Positions 36,876 to 44,868 are shown, counted from the stretch's first letter. The stretch is 64,000 nt of DNA from Sedimentibacter sp. (GCA_018436705.1 JAHDLA010000027.1:38151-102150), one strand, 5' to 3'. Made by a program: numbers and translations. Notes: generated from the sequence alone by a model not told the origin.

Positions 36876-37589
36876 CTAGCCTAACCAGTTTATTATATTC
36901 ATACTATCCTTAAAGCAATTACTTTTCAAAAAATCATCCTTATATTTTTCGGAACACATCATGGGATGCCTGCTTATATAAAACCTACCATGTTTAATAT
37001 ATTTTTTCTTTTCTTCTGCAAATTTACCCCATAAAAACCAGTTAATATTTCTATTTTCTTCAGAAATATACTTTAAAAGCTTAATGCTTAGCGGTTCCCA
37101 AATCGAAATATGGCTGCCTGCAACTCCGGATTCGACAGTCAAATATGTGTTTAGCAGCAAAACTCCCTGCCGTTCCCAAAGTTTAAAAAGTTCATCCGGA
37201 GGAGCAATATTAAAACTTCCACCTAAAATTTTATTTTGTATCTGTGAAAATTTTAAAATTTCGTCATATTTATCAATACTATTGTAATTTTTATAAAGAA
37301 GTCTCACAATATTTTTTAAAGAAACCTGTCTAAACTTATCATTCCATGATTTAAGGTCTCCCACTTCAAATGCTCTTCCGGTTGCCCTTCCTTTTTCCGG
37401 ATATGGATCCTGCCCCAATATCACAACTTTTGCATTGCCTAAATCAGTTTTTAAAAACCTCATTACATTTACGTAATCAGGGTTTATGTTGCTTCCTATT
37501 TTTTTTTCAATTATTTCTAATTCATCACAAACATCTTTAGACAAAAATCTGTTCCATGATGAATGTGCGTCTTCAGGTATTAAACTCAT
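36876..37589 (-). CDS. ung: Uracil-DNA glycosylase, family 1 (237 aa)
   Basis: This enzyme removes uracil from DNA in base excision repair. The water-activating motif GQDPYP (59-64, Asp61) is intact, followed by SFNIAPPDELFKLWERQGVLLLNTYLTVE and a substrate-binding SRHPMM loop. The loop differs from the common HPSPLS form, a deviation worth noting. Length is normal. Start: ATG with AGGAG that overlaps the stop of the preceding GIY-YIG gene. It is third in a three-gene leftward unit under a strong promoter with a palindromic operator-like site. Confidence 0.9.
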   Translation of the reverse strand: MSLIPEDAHSSWNRFLSKDVCDELEIIEKKIGSNINPDYVNVMRFLKTDLGNAKVVILGQDPYPEKGRATGRAFEVGDLKSWNDKFRQVSLKNIVRLLYKNYNSIDKYDEILKFSQIQNKILGGSFNIAPPDELFKLWERQGVLLLNTYLTVESGVAGSHISIWEPLSIKLLKYISEENRNINWFLWGKFAEEKKKYIKHGRFYISRHPMMCSEKYKDDFLKSNCFKDSMNIINWLG

Positions 37590-37598
37590 ATATCTCTC

Positions 37599-37946
37599 CT
37601 ATCTGTACGGCACCATATTTTGTTCAGATAACTTCTCTTCCCATATTGTTTTCATAATTTCCAATTCTTCGCTGTAATCGGTCTTAGATTCGTCTTCATC
37701 ATATTTAAGCTTCTCTAATACTTTGATTTCAAAATTGTCTGCACCGCACTGTTTCCATTCTTTCTGTAGTTGCTCGTTTCTAAAGCTTCCCATTTTCAGT
37801 TGAAATTTTGAACTGTTTATTTTACCATTCAAGTTATGTGTTGTCTCTAAATAATATTTATTTCCGGTTTTCAACCGGATAATAAAAGCCCCCATATCTG
37901 TCTTCATCTGTTTATACATTTCTTTTAACTCTTTTTTTCTATCCAT
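37599..37946 (-). CDS. Small GIY-YIG-like nuclease family protein (115 aa)
   Basis: A short protein resembling the clostridial/bacillar GIY-YIG family members of about 115 residues: a basic helical start (MDRKKELKEMYKQMK), MGAFIIRLKTGNKYYLETT in the place of the GIY-YIG strands, NSSKFQLKMGSFRNEQLQKEW, and a DNF.IKVLEKL strand. The canonical GIY and YIG triplets are degenerate (GAF, YYL), so nuclease activity is uncertain. It lies between a conserved hypothetical gene and ung; the short gaps imply one transcript and a possible DNA-repair role. Confidence 0.65.
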   Translation of the reverse strand: MDRKKELKEMYKQMKTDMGAFIIRLKTGNKYYLETTHNLNGKINSSKFQLKMGSFRNEQLQKEWKQCGADNFEIKVLEKLKYDEDESKTDYSEELEIMKTIWEEKLSEQNMVPYR

Positions 37947-37978
37947 TACTTTACCGCCCTATACTATACACAAAAAGA

Positions 37979-38458
37979 TTAGTAGCCCATTTCCTTCAAC
38001 AATCTCGAGAGGGTTCTAAGCCTCTCCCCTATTATTTCACCGTCATCACTTAAAACCTGATTGAATAACTTGATATCCTCATCTATTTTTTCATTATCTG
38101 TACAAATTTCAACAGTCATTGCATCTCCCTGCAGCCCAACCCTATCAATCTGTGTATTATCCATATCGTATAGCTTATCATAGCGATATGCCTCCCTAAA
38201 ATACATCATGGTTCTGCAAATCAATATGGATAAATCCAGTACTCTATGCAACGGAAGCTCTTCCGACTGTCTCGACCATTTTTCTCCTGTATACCTCCAT
38301 ACTTTTGCAGATATATCCACCTTGCCCCGGTCATTCCACTGCGCAAGCCCCAACGAAAGTCCTTTAGCATCTGACTTATAAGCATTTCTCCCGTCAACAT
38401 TTCCGTAATTTTCGGATACAATCACAGGTTTGTGTTTTAACATTGTAGGTATTTTCAT
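37979..38458 (-). CDS. Conserved hypothetical protein, possibly DUF6530-like (159 aa)
   Basis: A soluble protein with no catalytic motif I can name. Distinctive conserved-looking blocks are LSLGLAQWNDRGKVDISAKVW (roughly residues 34-54), SRQSEELPLHRVLDLSILI, and a C-terminal acidic helix ending RLSRLLKEMGY. It resembles the DUF6530 group, but this is from memory. It heads the unit that continues to the GIY-YIG protein and ung. Start: ATG at 38458 with AGGAG. Confidence 0.6.
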   Translation of the reverse strand: MKIPTMLKHKPVIVSENYGNVDGRNAYKSDAKGLSLGLAQWNDRGKVDISAKVWRYTGEKWSRQSEELPLHRVLDLSILICRTMMYFREAYRYDKLYDMDNTQIDRVGLQGDAMTVEICTDNEKIDEDIKLFNQVLSDDGEIIGERLRTLSRLLKEMGY

Positions 38459-38480
38459 AGTCTCTCCTTTGCTTTTACTA

Positions 38481-38495
38481 ATTTAGTAATTTACT
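38481..38495. promoter_or_regulatory. Operator-like 7-1-7 palindrome at the ung operon start site
   Basis: Perfect inverted repeat TTAGTAA-T-TTACTAA, with a further overlapping ACTAA-T-TTAGT at 38474-38484. It covers the expected transcription start just after the -10 element. It is not a clostridial LexA (GAAC-N4-GTTC) site. Confidence 0.6.
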
Positions 38496-38499
38496 AATT

Positions 38500-38529
38500 C
38501 AATAATAGCATTTTATATTATTATTTGTC
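38500..38529 (-). promoter_or_regulatory. Promoter of the DUF6530-like/GIY-YIG/ung unit
   Basis: Minus strand: perfect TTGACA (38524-38529), 18 bp, TATTAT (38500-38505) with extended -10 TGC. Confidence 0.75.
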
Positions 38530-38648
38530 AATATAATTAATAGTGCAAAACGTGTAAATATAAAATTAGCATATTACTGATAACTTCATAAGTAATACAC
38601 TAATTTATTATGTTTCATAAAAATATGAGCTTTATACCTAATTATTTG

Positions 38649-38677
38649 TTTCAAAAACAGCATCTTAGATTTATAAT
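38649..38677 (+). promoter_or_regulatory. Possible promoter of the SRAP gene
   Basis: TTTCAA (38649-38654), 17 bp, TATAAT (38672-38677), ~30 bp before the SRAP start codon. Confidence 0.45.
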
Positions 38678-38707
38678 ATATTTATAATATTTTTAACAGA
38701 GGTATTT

Positions 38708-39322
38708 ATGTGCGGAAGATACTACATTGATATAAATATAAACGAAATAAACAAAATAGTGGCTGAAGCTGAAAAGAACATTTACGAAAATGCAAAAGCA
38801 GGTGAAGTGCTTCCTTCAGATATTGCTCCCATGTATATAAAGGAGGGAAAGATTGTAAAATTAATTCTTGCAAAATGGGGCTTTCCAAAATGGAACGGAA
38901 ACGGATTAATCATAAATGCAAGATCTGAATCAATCGAAAAAAAGGTAATGTTTAAGAGTCTGATTCATAATAACAGATGCATAATTCCTGCTACGGCATA
39001 TTTTGAATGGAAGGAAAGCAACTATAAAAAACATAAAGAAAAATATAAAATAGAAAAACCGGGCTCTATTTTATATTTCGCAGGATTGTATAATATATTT
39101 CCGCATCGCAAAACAAAACAAATCAGTTTATTTGATGCAAATGACTTCGATATATGCTACACAATTATAACAAGAGATGCATGCAGTTCAATCTCTCACA
39201 TTCATGACAGGATGCCATTTGTTATTGATAAATGTAAAATAGGTGAGTGGATGGGCGGAAAAAACATCGATGAAGTACTGGATTATAATTTAACTTATAA
39301 TTGTAAAGTTGTTAAAATTTAA
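38708..39322 (+). CDS. SRAP/HMCES-type abasic-site protein (204 aa)
   Basis: This belongs to the SOS-response-associated peptidase family (YedK/HMCES), which cross-links to abasic sites in single-stranded DNA through its Cys2 and shields them. The hallmark CGRY follows Met1 directly. Other active-site residues are visible: LIINARSES (Asn70), TAYFEWKE (Glu100) and HIHDRMP (His166). Length is typical. Start: ATG with GAGG upstream; Met1 must be removed for activity. It is divergent from the ung unit and convergent with a second uracil-DNA glycosylase, so abasic-site makers and an abasic-site guard are neighbours. Confidence 0.93.
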   Translation: MCGRYYIDININEINKIVAEAEKNIYENAKAGEVLPSDIAPMYIKEGKIVKLILAKWGFPKWNGNGLIINARSESIEKKVMFKSLIHNNRCIIPATAYFEWKESNYKKHKEKYKIEKPGSILYFAGLYNIFPHRKTKQISLFDANDFDICYTIITRDACSSISHIHDRMPFVIDKCKIGEWMGGKNIDEVLDYNLTYNCKVVKI

Positions 39323-39882
39323 AAACTTTCCGCCAATTCTTTCAGCTTTACGTCAATACTTTTAAAATCTTCCCACGCATCCTTCTTTGCAGCTTCATTT
39401 CTCAACAAGTATGACGGATGATACGTGGGCATAAAATAAATATTGCCTTTTTTTACAAATTTTCCTCTTTCCCTGCTGATTTTCAAATCAGGATTTATAA
39501 GGTTTTTAGCCGATACCGCTCCAAGACACACAATTATTTTAGGATTTATCAGTTTTACCTGCCACCTTAAAAAATCAAGGCACACACTGCTTTCATCGTC
39601 AAAAGGGTTTCTGTTTTCAGGCGGTCTGCACTTAACAACATTCGCTATGTACACATCATCGCGTTTTAAATTTATTGCTTCAATCATTTTATCAAGAAGC
39701 TGTCCTGCTTTTCCAACAAAGGGCCTGCCTTGAATATCCTCATTATATCCTGGACCTTCTCCCACAAACATAATATCAGCCTGTTCATTTCCCTCTCCAA
39801 ACACAACATTAGTGCGCGTTTCAGATAACCTACATTTGTGACATTTATAACAATATTTCTTTAACTCATTCATTGAATACAT
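39319..39882 (-). CDS. Uracil-DNA glycosylase, family 4 (Fe-S) (187 aa)
   Basis: A thermophile-type (family 4) uracil-DNA glycosylase with a [4Fe-4S] cluster. Candidate ligands are C14 and C17 in CYKCHKC, C85 in VKCRPPENRNP, and C101. The catalytic motif FVGEGPGYNEDIQG (about 39-52) and the C-terminal PTYHPSYLLRN are intact. Its last bases overlap the end of the convergent SRAP gene by 4 bp. It starts 11 bp after the msrA stop, so msrA and this gene probably form one transcript. It is unrelated in sequence to the family 1 enzyme 2 kb away. Confidence 0.92.
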   Translation of the reverse strand: MYSMNELKKYCYKCHKCRLSETRTNVVFGEGNEQADIMFVGEGPGYNEDIQGRPFVGKAGQLLDKMIEAINLKRDDVYIANVVKCRPPENRNPFDDESSVCLDFLRWQVKLINPKIIVCLGAVSAKNLINPDLKISRERGKFVKKGNIYFMPTYHPSYLLRNEAAKKDAWEDFKSIDVKLKELAESF

Positions 39883-39893
39883 AGCATTACCCT

Positions 39894-40370
39894 CTACATG
39901 CCTAAATCAATATGGCAGTAGCCACCTGGATTTTTTTCAAGGTATTTCTGGTGATATTTTTCAGCCTCATAGAAATTTTTAAGAGGAAGAACTTCTGTTA
40001 CAATTGGTTTGCTGTATTTTAACGCTTCTTTTTCTAAAGACTTATTAATAATTTCCAAATCTTCACCATCCACATAGTATATTCCTGTTCTGTACTGCGT
40101 TCCTGTATCTCCGCCCTGTCTGTTCAGCAGAGTTGGATCAATAGCTTTCCAAAACTCATCCAGCAACTTATTCAGCGGCATTTTATTTTCATCATACTTT
40201 ATATATAAGGTTTCGGCAAACCCTGTTGTATTTGTGCATACCTGCTGATATGTGGGATTTTCGGTGTTTCCATTTGCATACCCTACTACAGTTTTCTCAA
40301 TTCCATTTCTGAGATCAAAATACGCCTGCATTCCCCAAAAACACCCGCCTGCTAAGTATACTTCCTTCAT
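39894..40370 (-). CDS. msrA: Peptide methionine (S)-S-oxide reductase (158 aa)
   Basis: MsrA reduces methionine-S-sulfoxide in oxidised proteins. The catalytic GGCFWGM motif lies at the N-terminus (Cys10), followed by GYANGNTENPTY, FWKAIDPTLLNRQGGDTGTQYRTGIYY and EKYHQKYLEKNPGGYCH. The late Cys in GGYCH may act as the recycling residue. Complete and of the short type. Start: ATG with AAGGAG. First gene of an msrA-udg4 pair. Confidence 0.95.
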   Translation of the reverse strand: MKEVYLAGGCFWGMQAYFDLRNGIEKTVVGYANGNTENPTYQQVCTNTTGFAETLYIKYDENKMPLNKLLDEFWKAIDPTLLNRQGGDTGTQYRTGIYYVDGEDLEIINKSLEKEALKYSKPIVTEVLPLKNFYEAEKYHQKYLEKNPGGYCHIDLGM

Positions 40371-40554
40371 TTCATCAACTCCTTAGATTTTATCTTTATG
40401 TTATTTATTACACTCAAAATTTTATTTTTTTCTCAATGTGTAACAATTTATGTACCAAAACTATTATTACGCAATATACTACATTGTCATTGGCATCTGA
40501 ATCAAGCCAAAACACGAAAAACAAAGCAGATGTTAATATCGTTAAAATAACAGC

Positions 40555-40881
40555 TTAACCATACAACATTCCATAATATCTTGAAATGCGACGTTCAAGA
40601 TTTTCCACACTGATAATCCTTGCCTCTCTCACAGTTTCCTTTCCCTGCACGAACAAAATAATAACAGGCACTGCAAATACATTGTACTTGGCTGAAAGCT
40701 CTGGCGAATCTCCTGTCTCAACTCTTACCGCCCTGACCTTGGGGTATCTTTCTAAAAGGTTTTCAATCTTCGGCGCCATAGCTTCACATACTCCGCATGC
40801 ATGATTTCCAAAATACACCAACAGCATTTCTTGTTTATTTATAATTAAATTCATCTCTTCAATTGTATTTATAGTATCCAT
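40555..40881 (-). CDS. Thioredoxin-like protein with CGVC active site (108 aa)
   Basis: A single thioredoxin fold: LLVYFGNHACGVCEAMAPKIENLL with the redox pair C29/C32, RAVRVETGDSPELSAKYNVFAVPVIILF with the cis-proline, and a C-terminal helix. The CGVC motif and preceding NHA differ from WCGPC, so it is a thioredoxin-like reductase rather than a housekeeping thioredoxin. The longest frame starts at a TTG (40911); the ATG at 40881 behind AAGAG is preferred. It is divergent from the ArsR-sulfur operon and near msrA, which suits a role in thiol or sulfur redox. Confidence 0.82.
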   Translation of the reverse strand: MDTINTIEEMNLIINKQEMLLVYFGNHACGVCEAMAPKIENLLERYPKVRAVRVETGDSPELSAKYNVFAVPVIILFVQGKETVREARIISVENLERRISRYYGMLYG

Positions 40882-41014
40882 ATCACGCTCTTGATAAACT
40901 TTTTTTAACAATGTTTTAACATTCGCAACCCTTTATTTAACTCATTCTATCATATTTATTAATGTTAATAAATATCTATCTTAAAAAAATTGTTTATTTA
41001 TTTTCAAATTTTTC

Positions 41015-41042
41015 TTGACATTATATTCAAATATGCTAATAT
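41015..41042 (+). promoter_or_regulatory. Promoter of the arsR-sulfur operon
   Basis: Perfect TTGACA (41015-41020), 16 bp, TAATAT (41037-41042). The -10 overlaps the first ArsR-type repeat. Confidence 0.55.
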
Positions 41043-41062
41043 TATAATATACTAATATTAGT
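41036..41062. promoter_or_regulatory. Putative ArsR operator: paired CTAATATTA repeats
   Basis: CTAATATTA occurs at 41036-41044 and again at 41052-41060, 16 bp apart. The second lies in the perfect palindrome ACTAATATTAGT (41051-41062), just before the ribosome site. Confidence 0.5.
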
Positions 41063-41071
41063 GAGGTGCTT

Positions 41072-41371
41072 ATGTTAGATTTTAACAATAAGGAACAAAC
41101 CAAAAAGGTCCTTGCAGAAAGAGCTGAGCTTTTTAAAACACTGGCACACCCTGTAAGACTTTGTATTCTGGCCATGCTTATAAAGGAAGAACAGAGCAAC
41201 GTAACCGATATACAGTGTTGCTTGGATGTCCCTCAGCCTACGGTTTCACAACATTTAGCAAAACTGAAATCTGCAGGTATTCTTTCGGCAGAAAGAAGCG
41301 GCACAGAAATTATTTATAAAATTAAAGATGATCAAGTCAAAAATTTAATAGTACAAATTATAGAAGATTAA
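41072..41371 (+). CDS. ArsR/SmtB-family repressor (99 aa)
   Basis: A small winged-helix repressor: ELFKTLAHPVRLCILAMLI, recognition helix PQPTVSQHLAKLKSAGI, wing ERSGTEIIYKI. Three cysteines (C31, C49, C50) lie in the DNA-binding half. None forms a CVCDL-type arsenic site, so a thiol, persulfide or metal signal is possible. An upstream GTG (41066) is less likely than the ATG at 41072 behind GAGGTG. The stop overlaps a potential ATG of the next gene, so this repressor probably controls the sulfur-handling fusion and itself through the CTAATATTA repeats. Confidence 0.88.
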   Translation: MLDFNNKEQTKKVLAERAELFKTLAHPVRLCILAMLIKEEQSNVTDIQCCLDVPQPTVSQHLAKLKSAGILSAERSGTEIIYKIKDDQVKNLIVQIIED

Positions 41372-41382
41372 TGGAGGATCTT

Positions 41383-43890
41383 ATGAGTAAGAAAATTTTA
41401 ATTATAGGCGGTGTGGCAGGAGGAGCAAGTACCGCTGCAAGGCTTAGAAGACTCGATGAAACATCAGAAATTATAATGTTTGAAAGAGGTTCATATATTT
41501 CATACGCCAACTGCGGGCTTCCATATCATATAGGCAATGTTATTAAAGAAAGAGAATCTCTTCTTTTGCAAACACCTGAAGCAATGTCAAAAAAATATAA
41601 TGTCGACGTAAGAGTTGACTCTGAAGTAATCAAAATTGACCGAGAAAACAAAACAGTTGAAGTTAAAAAAACAAAAACAGGAGAAACTTATAGTGAATCC
41701 TATGATATACTTGTTATTTCTACCGGTTCAACGCCATTGAAACCGCCCATAGAAGGCATTAATTCACCTGGTATATATACTCTTTGGACTGTGCCAGACA
41801 CAGACAAAATCAAGAAATTTATTGGTGAAAAGAAACCTAAAAATGCTGTAGTTATAGGTGGAGGGTTCATTGGCCTTGAAGTTGCTGAAAATCTCCATCA
41901 CGCCGGCATTAATGTAACTGTTGCCGAAGCAATGGATCAAGTTATGGCACCAGTTGATTATGAAATGGCTCAACTTGTTCAAAATAACATGGTTTCTAAC
42001 GGTATTAACCTTATTTTAGGAGACGGAGTATCAAAATTCAGCAGCGAAGACGGAACAGTAACAATTACTCTTGCCAGCGGCAGGACACTGACTGCTGACA
42101 TGGTATTGCTATCAATAGGCGTCAGACCAAACAGCAAACTTGCCAAAGATGCAGGATTGGAACTTAACCAGCGCGGAGGAATCGTTGTTGACAAATATTT
42201 AAAAACATCCGACCCTAACATATACGCTCTGGGAGATGTAATTGAAGTAGAAGAGTTCATAAATAAAGGCAGAGCTATGATTGCACTGGCAGGCCCCGCA
42301 AACAAACAGGGAAGAATCTGTGCAAATAATATATACGGAGCAGAAGAAGAATATAAAGGCACTATGGGAACTTCTGTCGCAAAGGTTTTTGATTTAACTG
42401 TTGCATCAACCGGTGCAAATGAAAAAACATTGAAAAGAATGGGAATGGAGGAAGGCAGGGATTACTACACTGCAACAATTTCTCAAAAGTCCCATGCCGG
42501 GTACTATCCTGAATCATCCGAACTGATATTAAAACTCATATTTTCAACCGACGGCAAAAAAATATTCGGAGGACAGATTGTGGGTGAAGACGGAGCAGAT
42601 AAACGAATCGATACTTTGGCAACTGCAATACGTATGGGCGGAAGCATCTACGACTTGAAAGAGTTGGAACTAGCGTACGCACCTCCATATTCATCAGCAA
42701 AAGATCCAGTAAATATGCTGGGCTTTGTTGCTGAAAATATAATTCAAGGCAAAATTAAGCTATCTAAATGGGACGAGCTCGATCCTTCAAAGCCAAGCAA
42801 ATTTACAATTCTTGACATCCGTGAAGATATGGAACTCATGGTATTTGAATTGCCTGGATCATTGCACATACCACTTGGGCAACTGAGGAACAGGCTTTCC
42901 GAGATAAAAAAAGATGATAACATAATAATATTCTGTGCAGTTGGAGTTCGCTCTTACAATGCCGCTAGAGTTTTAATGGAAAATGGATACAAGAATGTGC
43001 TCGTTTATCCTGCAGGAACAAATTTCTATAAAGCTGTTTACTATGATTATTTTAACAAGCTAAACGGCGACAATACAATTTCTCAAGAAAAAATAATTGA
43101 AAAAGGATCTTATGAAAAAAATGATGCTGATACAGAGATAAAAGCATCTATACAAGTCGACTGCAGCGGACTCCAATGCCCCGGACCAATTATGAAGGTA
43201 TATGAAACCATCAATAAGATAAACGACGGAGAAATAATTCAGGTTTCTGCAACAGATTCAGGTTTTGCCAGAGATGTAGAGGCTTGGTGCAGAAGAACCG
43301 GAAACACTTTGTTAAAAGTTAAAAAAGAAGGTAAAAACAACATAGTATTTCTTCAAAAGGGACTTTCACAAAAAAAAAATGATGTTTCAATAGCGAAAAC
43401 TTCTGTTCCAGTTCCATCAAATGATGGTAAAACAATAGTTGTGTTCAGCGGCGACATGGATAAAGTATTAGCATCATTTGTAATAGCCAATGGTGCTGCA
43501 GCAATGGGAAGACCTGTAACAATGTTCTTTACATTCTGGGGATTAAATGTTTTAAGAAAAGCCGAAAATCAAGGTGTCAAAAAGCCATTTATTGATGCAA
43601 TGTTTGGAAAAATGATGCCTCAAGGAACTACTAAACTGAAACTTTCTAAGATGAACATGGGCGGAATGGGAACAGCCATGATGAGAAAGGTAATGAAAGA
43701 TAAAAATATTGATTCACTTGAAGATTTAATTAAAAAAGCTATGGATAACGGAGTTAAAATGATAGCGTGCACAATGTCAATGGATGTAATGGGAATTACG
43801 AAGGAAGAACTGATCGATGGCATAGAATACGCAGGCGTTGGAACCTACCTTGGTGATGCAGAAGAATCAAATGTAAATCTGTTCATTTAA
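41383..43890 (+). CDS. Four-domain CoA-disulfide reductase fusion: FAD reductase, rhodanese, TusA, DsrE-like (835 aa)
   Basis: The N-terminal ~450 residues are a FAD/NAD(P)H disulfide reductase of the CoA-disulfide/persulfide type: IIGGVAGGASTAARLRR, active Cys44 in YANCGLPY, second nucleotide site VVIGGGFIGLEVAENL, FAD motif YALGDVIEVE. A rhodanese domain follows (~460-555; Cys in IIIFCAVGVRSYNAA). Then comes a TusA domain (~590-665; CPGP in DCSGLQCPGPIMK) and a DsrE/DsrF-like domain to the end (~685-835). All are sulfur carriers or sulfurtransferases, so the chain may pass persulfide sulfur between domains. The frame opens at 41371, but GGAGG fits the ATG at 41383. It lies 11 bp after the ArsR repressor. 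Confidence 0.93.
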   Translation: MSKKILIIGGVAGGASTAARLRRLDETSEIIMFERGSYISYANCGLPYHIGNVIKERESLLLQTPEAMSKKYNVDVRVDSEVIKIDRENKTVEVKKTKTGETYSESYDILVISTGSTPLKPPIEGINSPGIYTLWTVPDTDKIKKFIGEKKPKNAVVIGGGFIGLEVAENLHHAGINVTVAEAMDQVMAPVDYEMAQLVQNNMVSNGINLILGDGVSKFSSEDGTVTITLASGRTLTADMVLLSIGVRPNSKLAKDAGLELNQRGGIVVDKYLKTSDPNIYALGDVIEVEEFINKGRAMIALAGPANKQGRICANNIYGAEEEYKGTMGTSVAKVFDLTVASTGANEKTLKRMGMEEGRDYYTATISQKSHAGYYPESSELILKLIFSTDGKKIFGGQIVGEDGADKRIDTLATAIRMGGSIYDLKELELAYAPPYSSAKDPVNMLGFVAENIIQGKIKLSKWDELDPSKPSKFTILDIREDMELMVFELPGSLHIPLGQLRNRLSEIKKDDNIIIFCAVGVRSYNAARVLMENGYKNVLVYPAGTNFYKAVYYDYFNKLNGDNTISQEKIIEKGSYEKNDADTEIKASIQVDCSGLQCPGPIMKVYETINKINDGEIIQVSATDSGFARDVEAWCRRTGNTLLKVKKEGKNNIVFLQKGLSQKKNDVSIAKTSVPVPSNDGKTIVVFSGDMDKVLASFVIANGAAAMGRPVTMFFTFWGLNVLRKAENQGVKKPFIDAMFGKMMPQGTTKLKLSKMNMGGMGTAMMRKVMKDKNIDSLEDLIKKAMDNGVKMIACTMSMDVMGITKEELIDGIEYAGVGTYLGDAEESNVNLFI

Positions 43891-43904
43891 TCAATAATTA
43901 ATAT

Positions 43905-43943
43905 AAAAGCGGAAGTAACCATATGGCTATTCCCGCTTTTTTT
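43905..43943. terminator. Bidirectional terminator between convergent genes
   Basis: Outer stem AAAAGCGG / CCGCTTTT, with further pairing around CCATATGG in the loop and a seven-T run on the plus strand. On the minus strand it ends the duplicated-domain gene. Confidence 0.75.
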
Positions 43944-43949
43944 ATATTT

Positions 43950-44573
43950 TTACAATATTTGTATTTCAAATGCCGTGGTCTGAGGCGGTATGCTGGCAGT
44001 CTGGAAACTCGCATGCTCCACCATTACAAAATCTCCCGGCCTTACGTCTCTTAACCGTATTCTCCTCCCCCTCCTGTCTCGAATTATAGTTGAATCTGTA
44101 ACAACAAACCTCATTTGCGTATTTATGTCGTTAGGATTTCCGGTATATAAAAAATTGTTTGCCATGTCAACAAAAGCAACATTCCCCTCTGTTGTATTGC
44201 TGTCAATGTTTTCAATTACTGTTATGCTGTACGCTCTTGACTGCGGAGGAATACTTCTTGTCATTGCGGAAGAGAATACAGCATCAACAGTCATACCTTC
44301 TTTTAGATCTCTAAATGATAAATGTTGACCGAACTGATCTCTTATAACTGTATCGCTTCCCACCACTAATGTTACAACCTGCATATGAACCATACAAAAA
44401 TCGCCCATAACTCCATATGAAATTGTTACAAAGCCTGTTCTATTATCCCAGTTTATACTTTCAATTAGAGCATTTTCAGCAGTCATGACATTTCTTCTCA
44501 TATTCCTGCTCCTGTCAGTTACCTTATCCATACCCCAATTCATGAACCTTTGGCTGTTTAAGTTATTATCCAT
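43950..44573 (-). CDS. Hypothetical protein with an internal duplication (207 aa)
   Basis: I do not recognise a named family. There is no signal peptide or membrane segment. Two ~46-residue units, about 73-118 and 160-205, are clear copies: TVIRDQFGQ / TIIRDRRGR, SFRDLKEGMTVDAV / RLRDVRPGDFVMV, and SIPPQSRAYSI / SIPPQTTAFEI. The pattern of short strands with a DL/DV-PGD turn suggests small beta-barrel (OB- or DUF5666-like) modules. The N-terminal 40 residues are polar and basic. An upstream in-frame ATG at 44612 is less likely than 44573, which has GAGGTG. Monocistronic, convergent with the sulfur fusion. Confidence 0.7.
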   Translation of the reverse strand: MDNNLNSQRFMNWGMDKVTDRSRNMRRNVMTAENALIESINWDNRTGFVTISYGVMGDFCMVHMQVVTLVVGSDTVIRDQFGQHLSFRDLKEGMTVDAVFSSAMTRSIPPQSRAYSITVIENIDSNTTEGNVAFVDMANNFLYTGNPNDINTQMRFVVTDSTIIRDRRGRRIRLRDVRPGDFVMVEHASFQTASIPPQTTAFEIQIL

Positions 44574-44670
44574 GTCTTCACCTCGCAAATAATATATGTT
44601 TATATTATTCAATAGATTTGCATGTGTTATCGTAACTTATCCAACAATATTCGTAATATTTCACGCCTAT

Positions 44671-44697
44671 AAAAAAACTGCCTCATACGAGACAGTT
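44671..44697 (-). terminator. feo operon terminator
   Basis: A 9-bp stem with one G-T pair (AACTGTCTC / GAGGCAGTT, 4-nt loop) is followed by seven T on the minus strand, just after the Cys-rich peptide gene. Confidence 0.8.
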
Positions 44698-44703
44698 ATA
44701 CAA

Positions 44704-44859
44704 TTATTTTTTAAATGAAGAACAGCTGCCAGACTTGCTGCATCCCGAACATCCCGAACAGCATCCGGAACCATTCTTTTTTTGTTTCCTCATAAACAAT
44801 ACCACTGCTGCAACTATTGCAACAATTATAGATATTATTATTATATCAGCCCAATTCAT
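44704..44859 (-). CDS. FeoB-associated Cys-rich membrane peptide (51 aa)
   Basis: A 51-residue frame that starts with ATG at 44859, 9 bp after the feoB stop, with AGGAGG at good spacing. It has one N-terminal membrane helix (IIIISIIVAIVAAVVLF), a basic stop-transfer MRKQKK, then a cytoplasmic Cys-rich tail (GCCSGCSGC, GSC: five Cys in all). This is the layout of the FeoB-associated Cys-rich family (FeoC-like position), thought to help ferrous-iron transport by binding Fe2+ or an Fe-S cluster near FeoB. Confidence 0.88.
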   Translation of the reverse strand: MNWADIIIISIIVAIVAAVVLFMRKQKKNGSGCCSGCSGCSKSGSCSSFKK

Positions 44860-44868
44860 AGAAACCTC

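Noticed and set aside
40371..40554. Gene or RNA between msrA and the thioredoxin-like gene
   Set aside because: The 184-bp gap is AT-rich with no open frame with a ribosome site and no strong hairpin.
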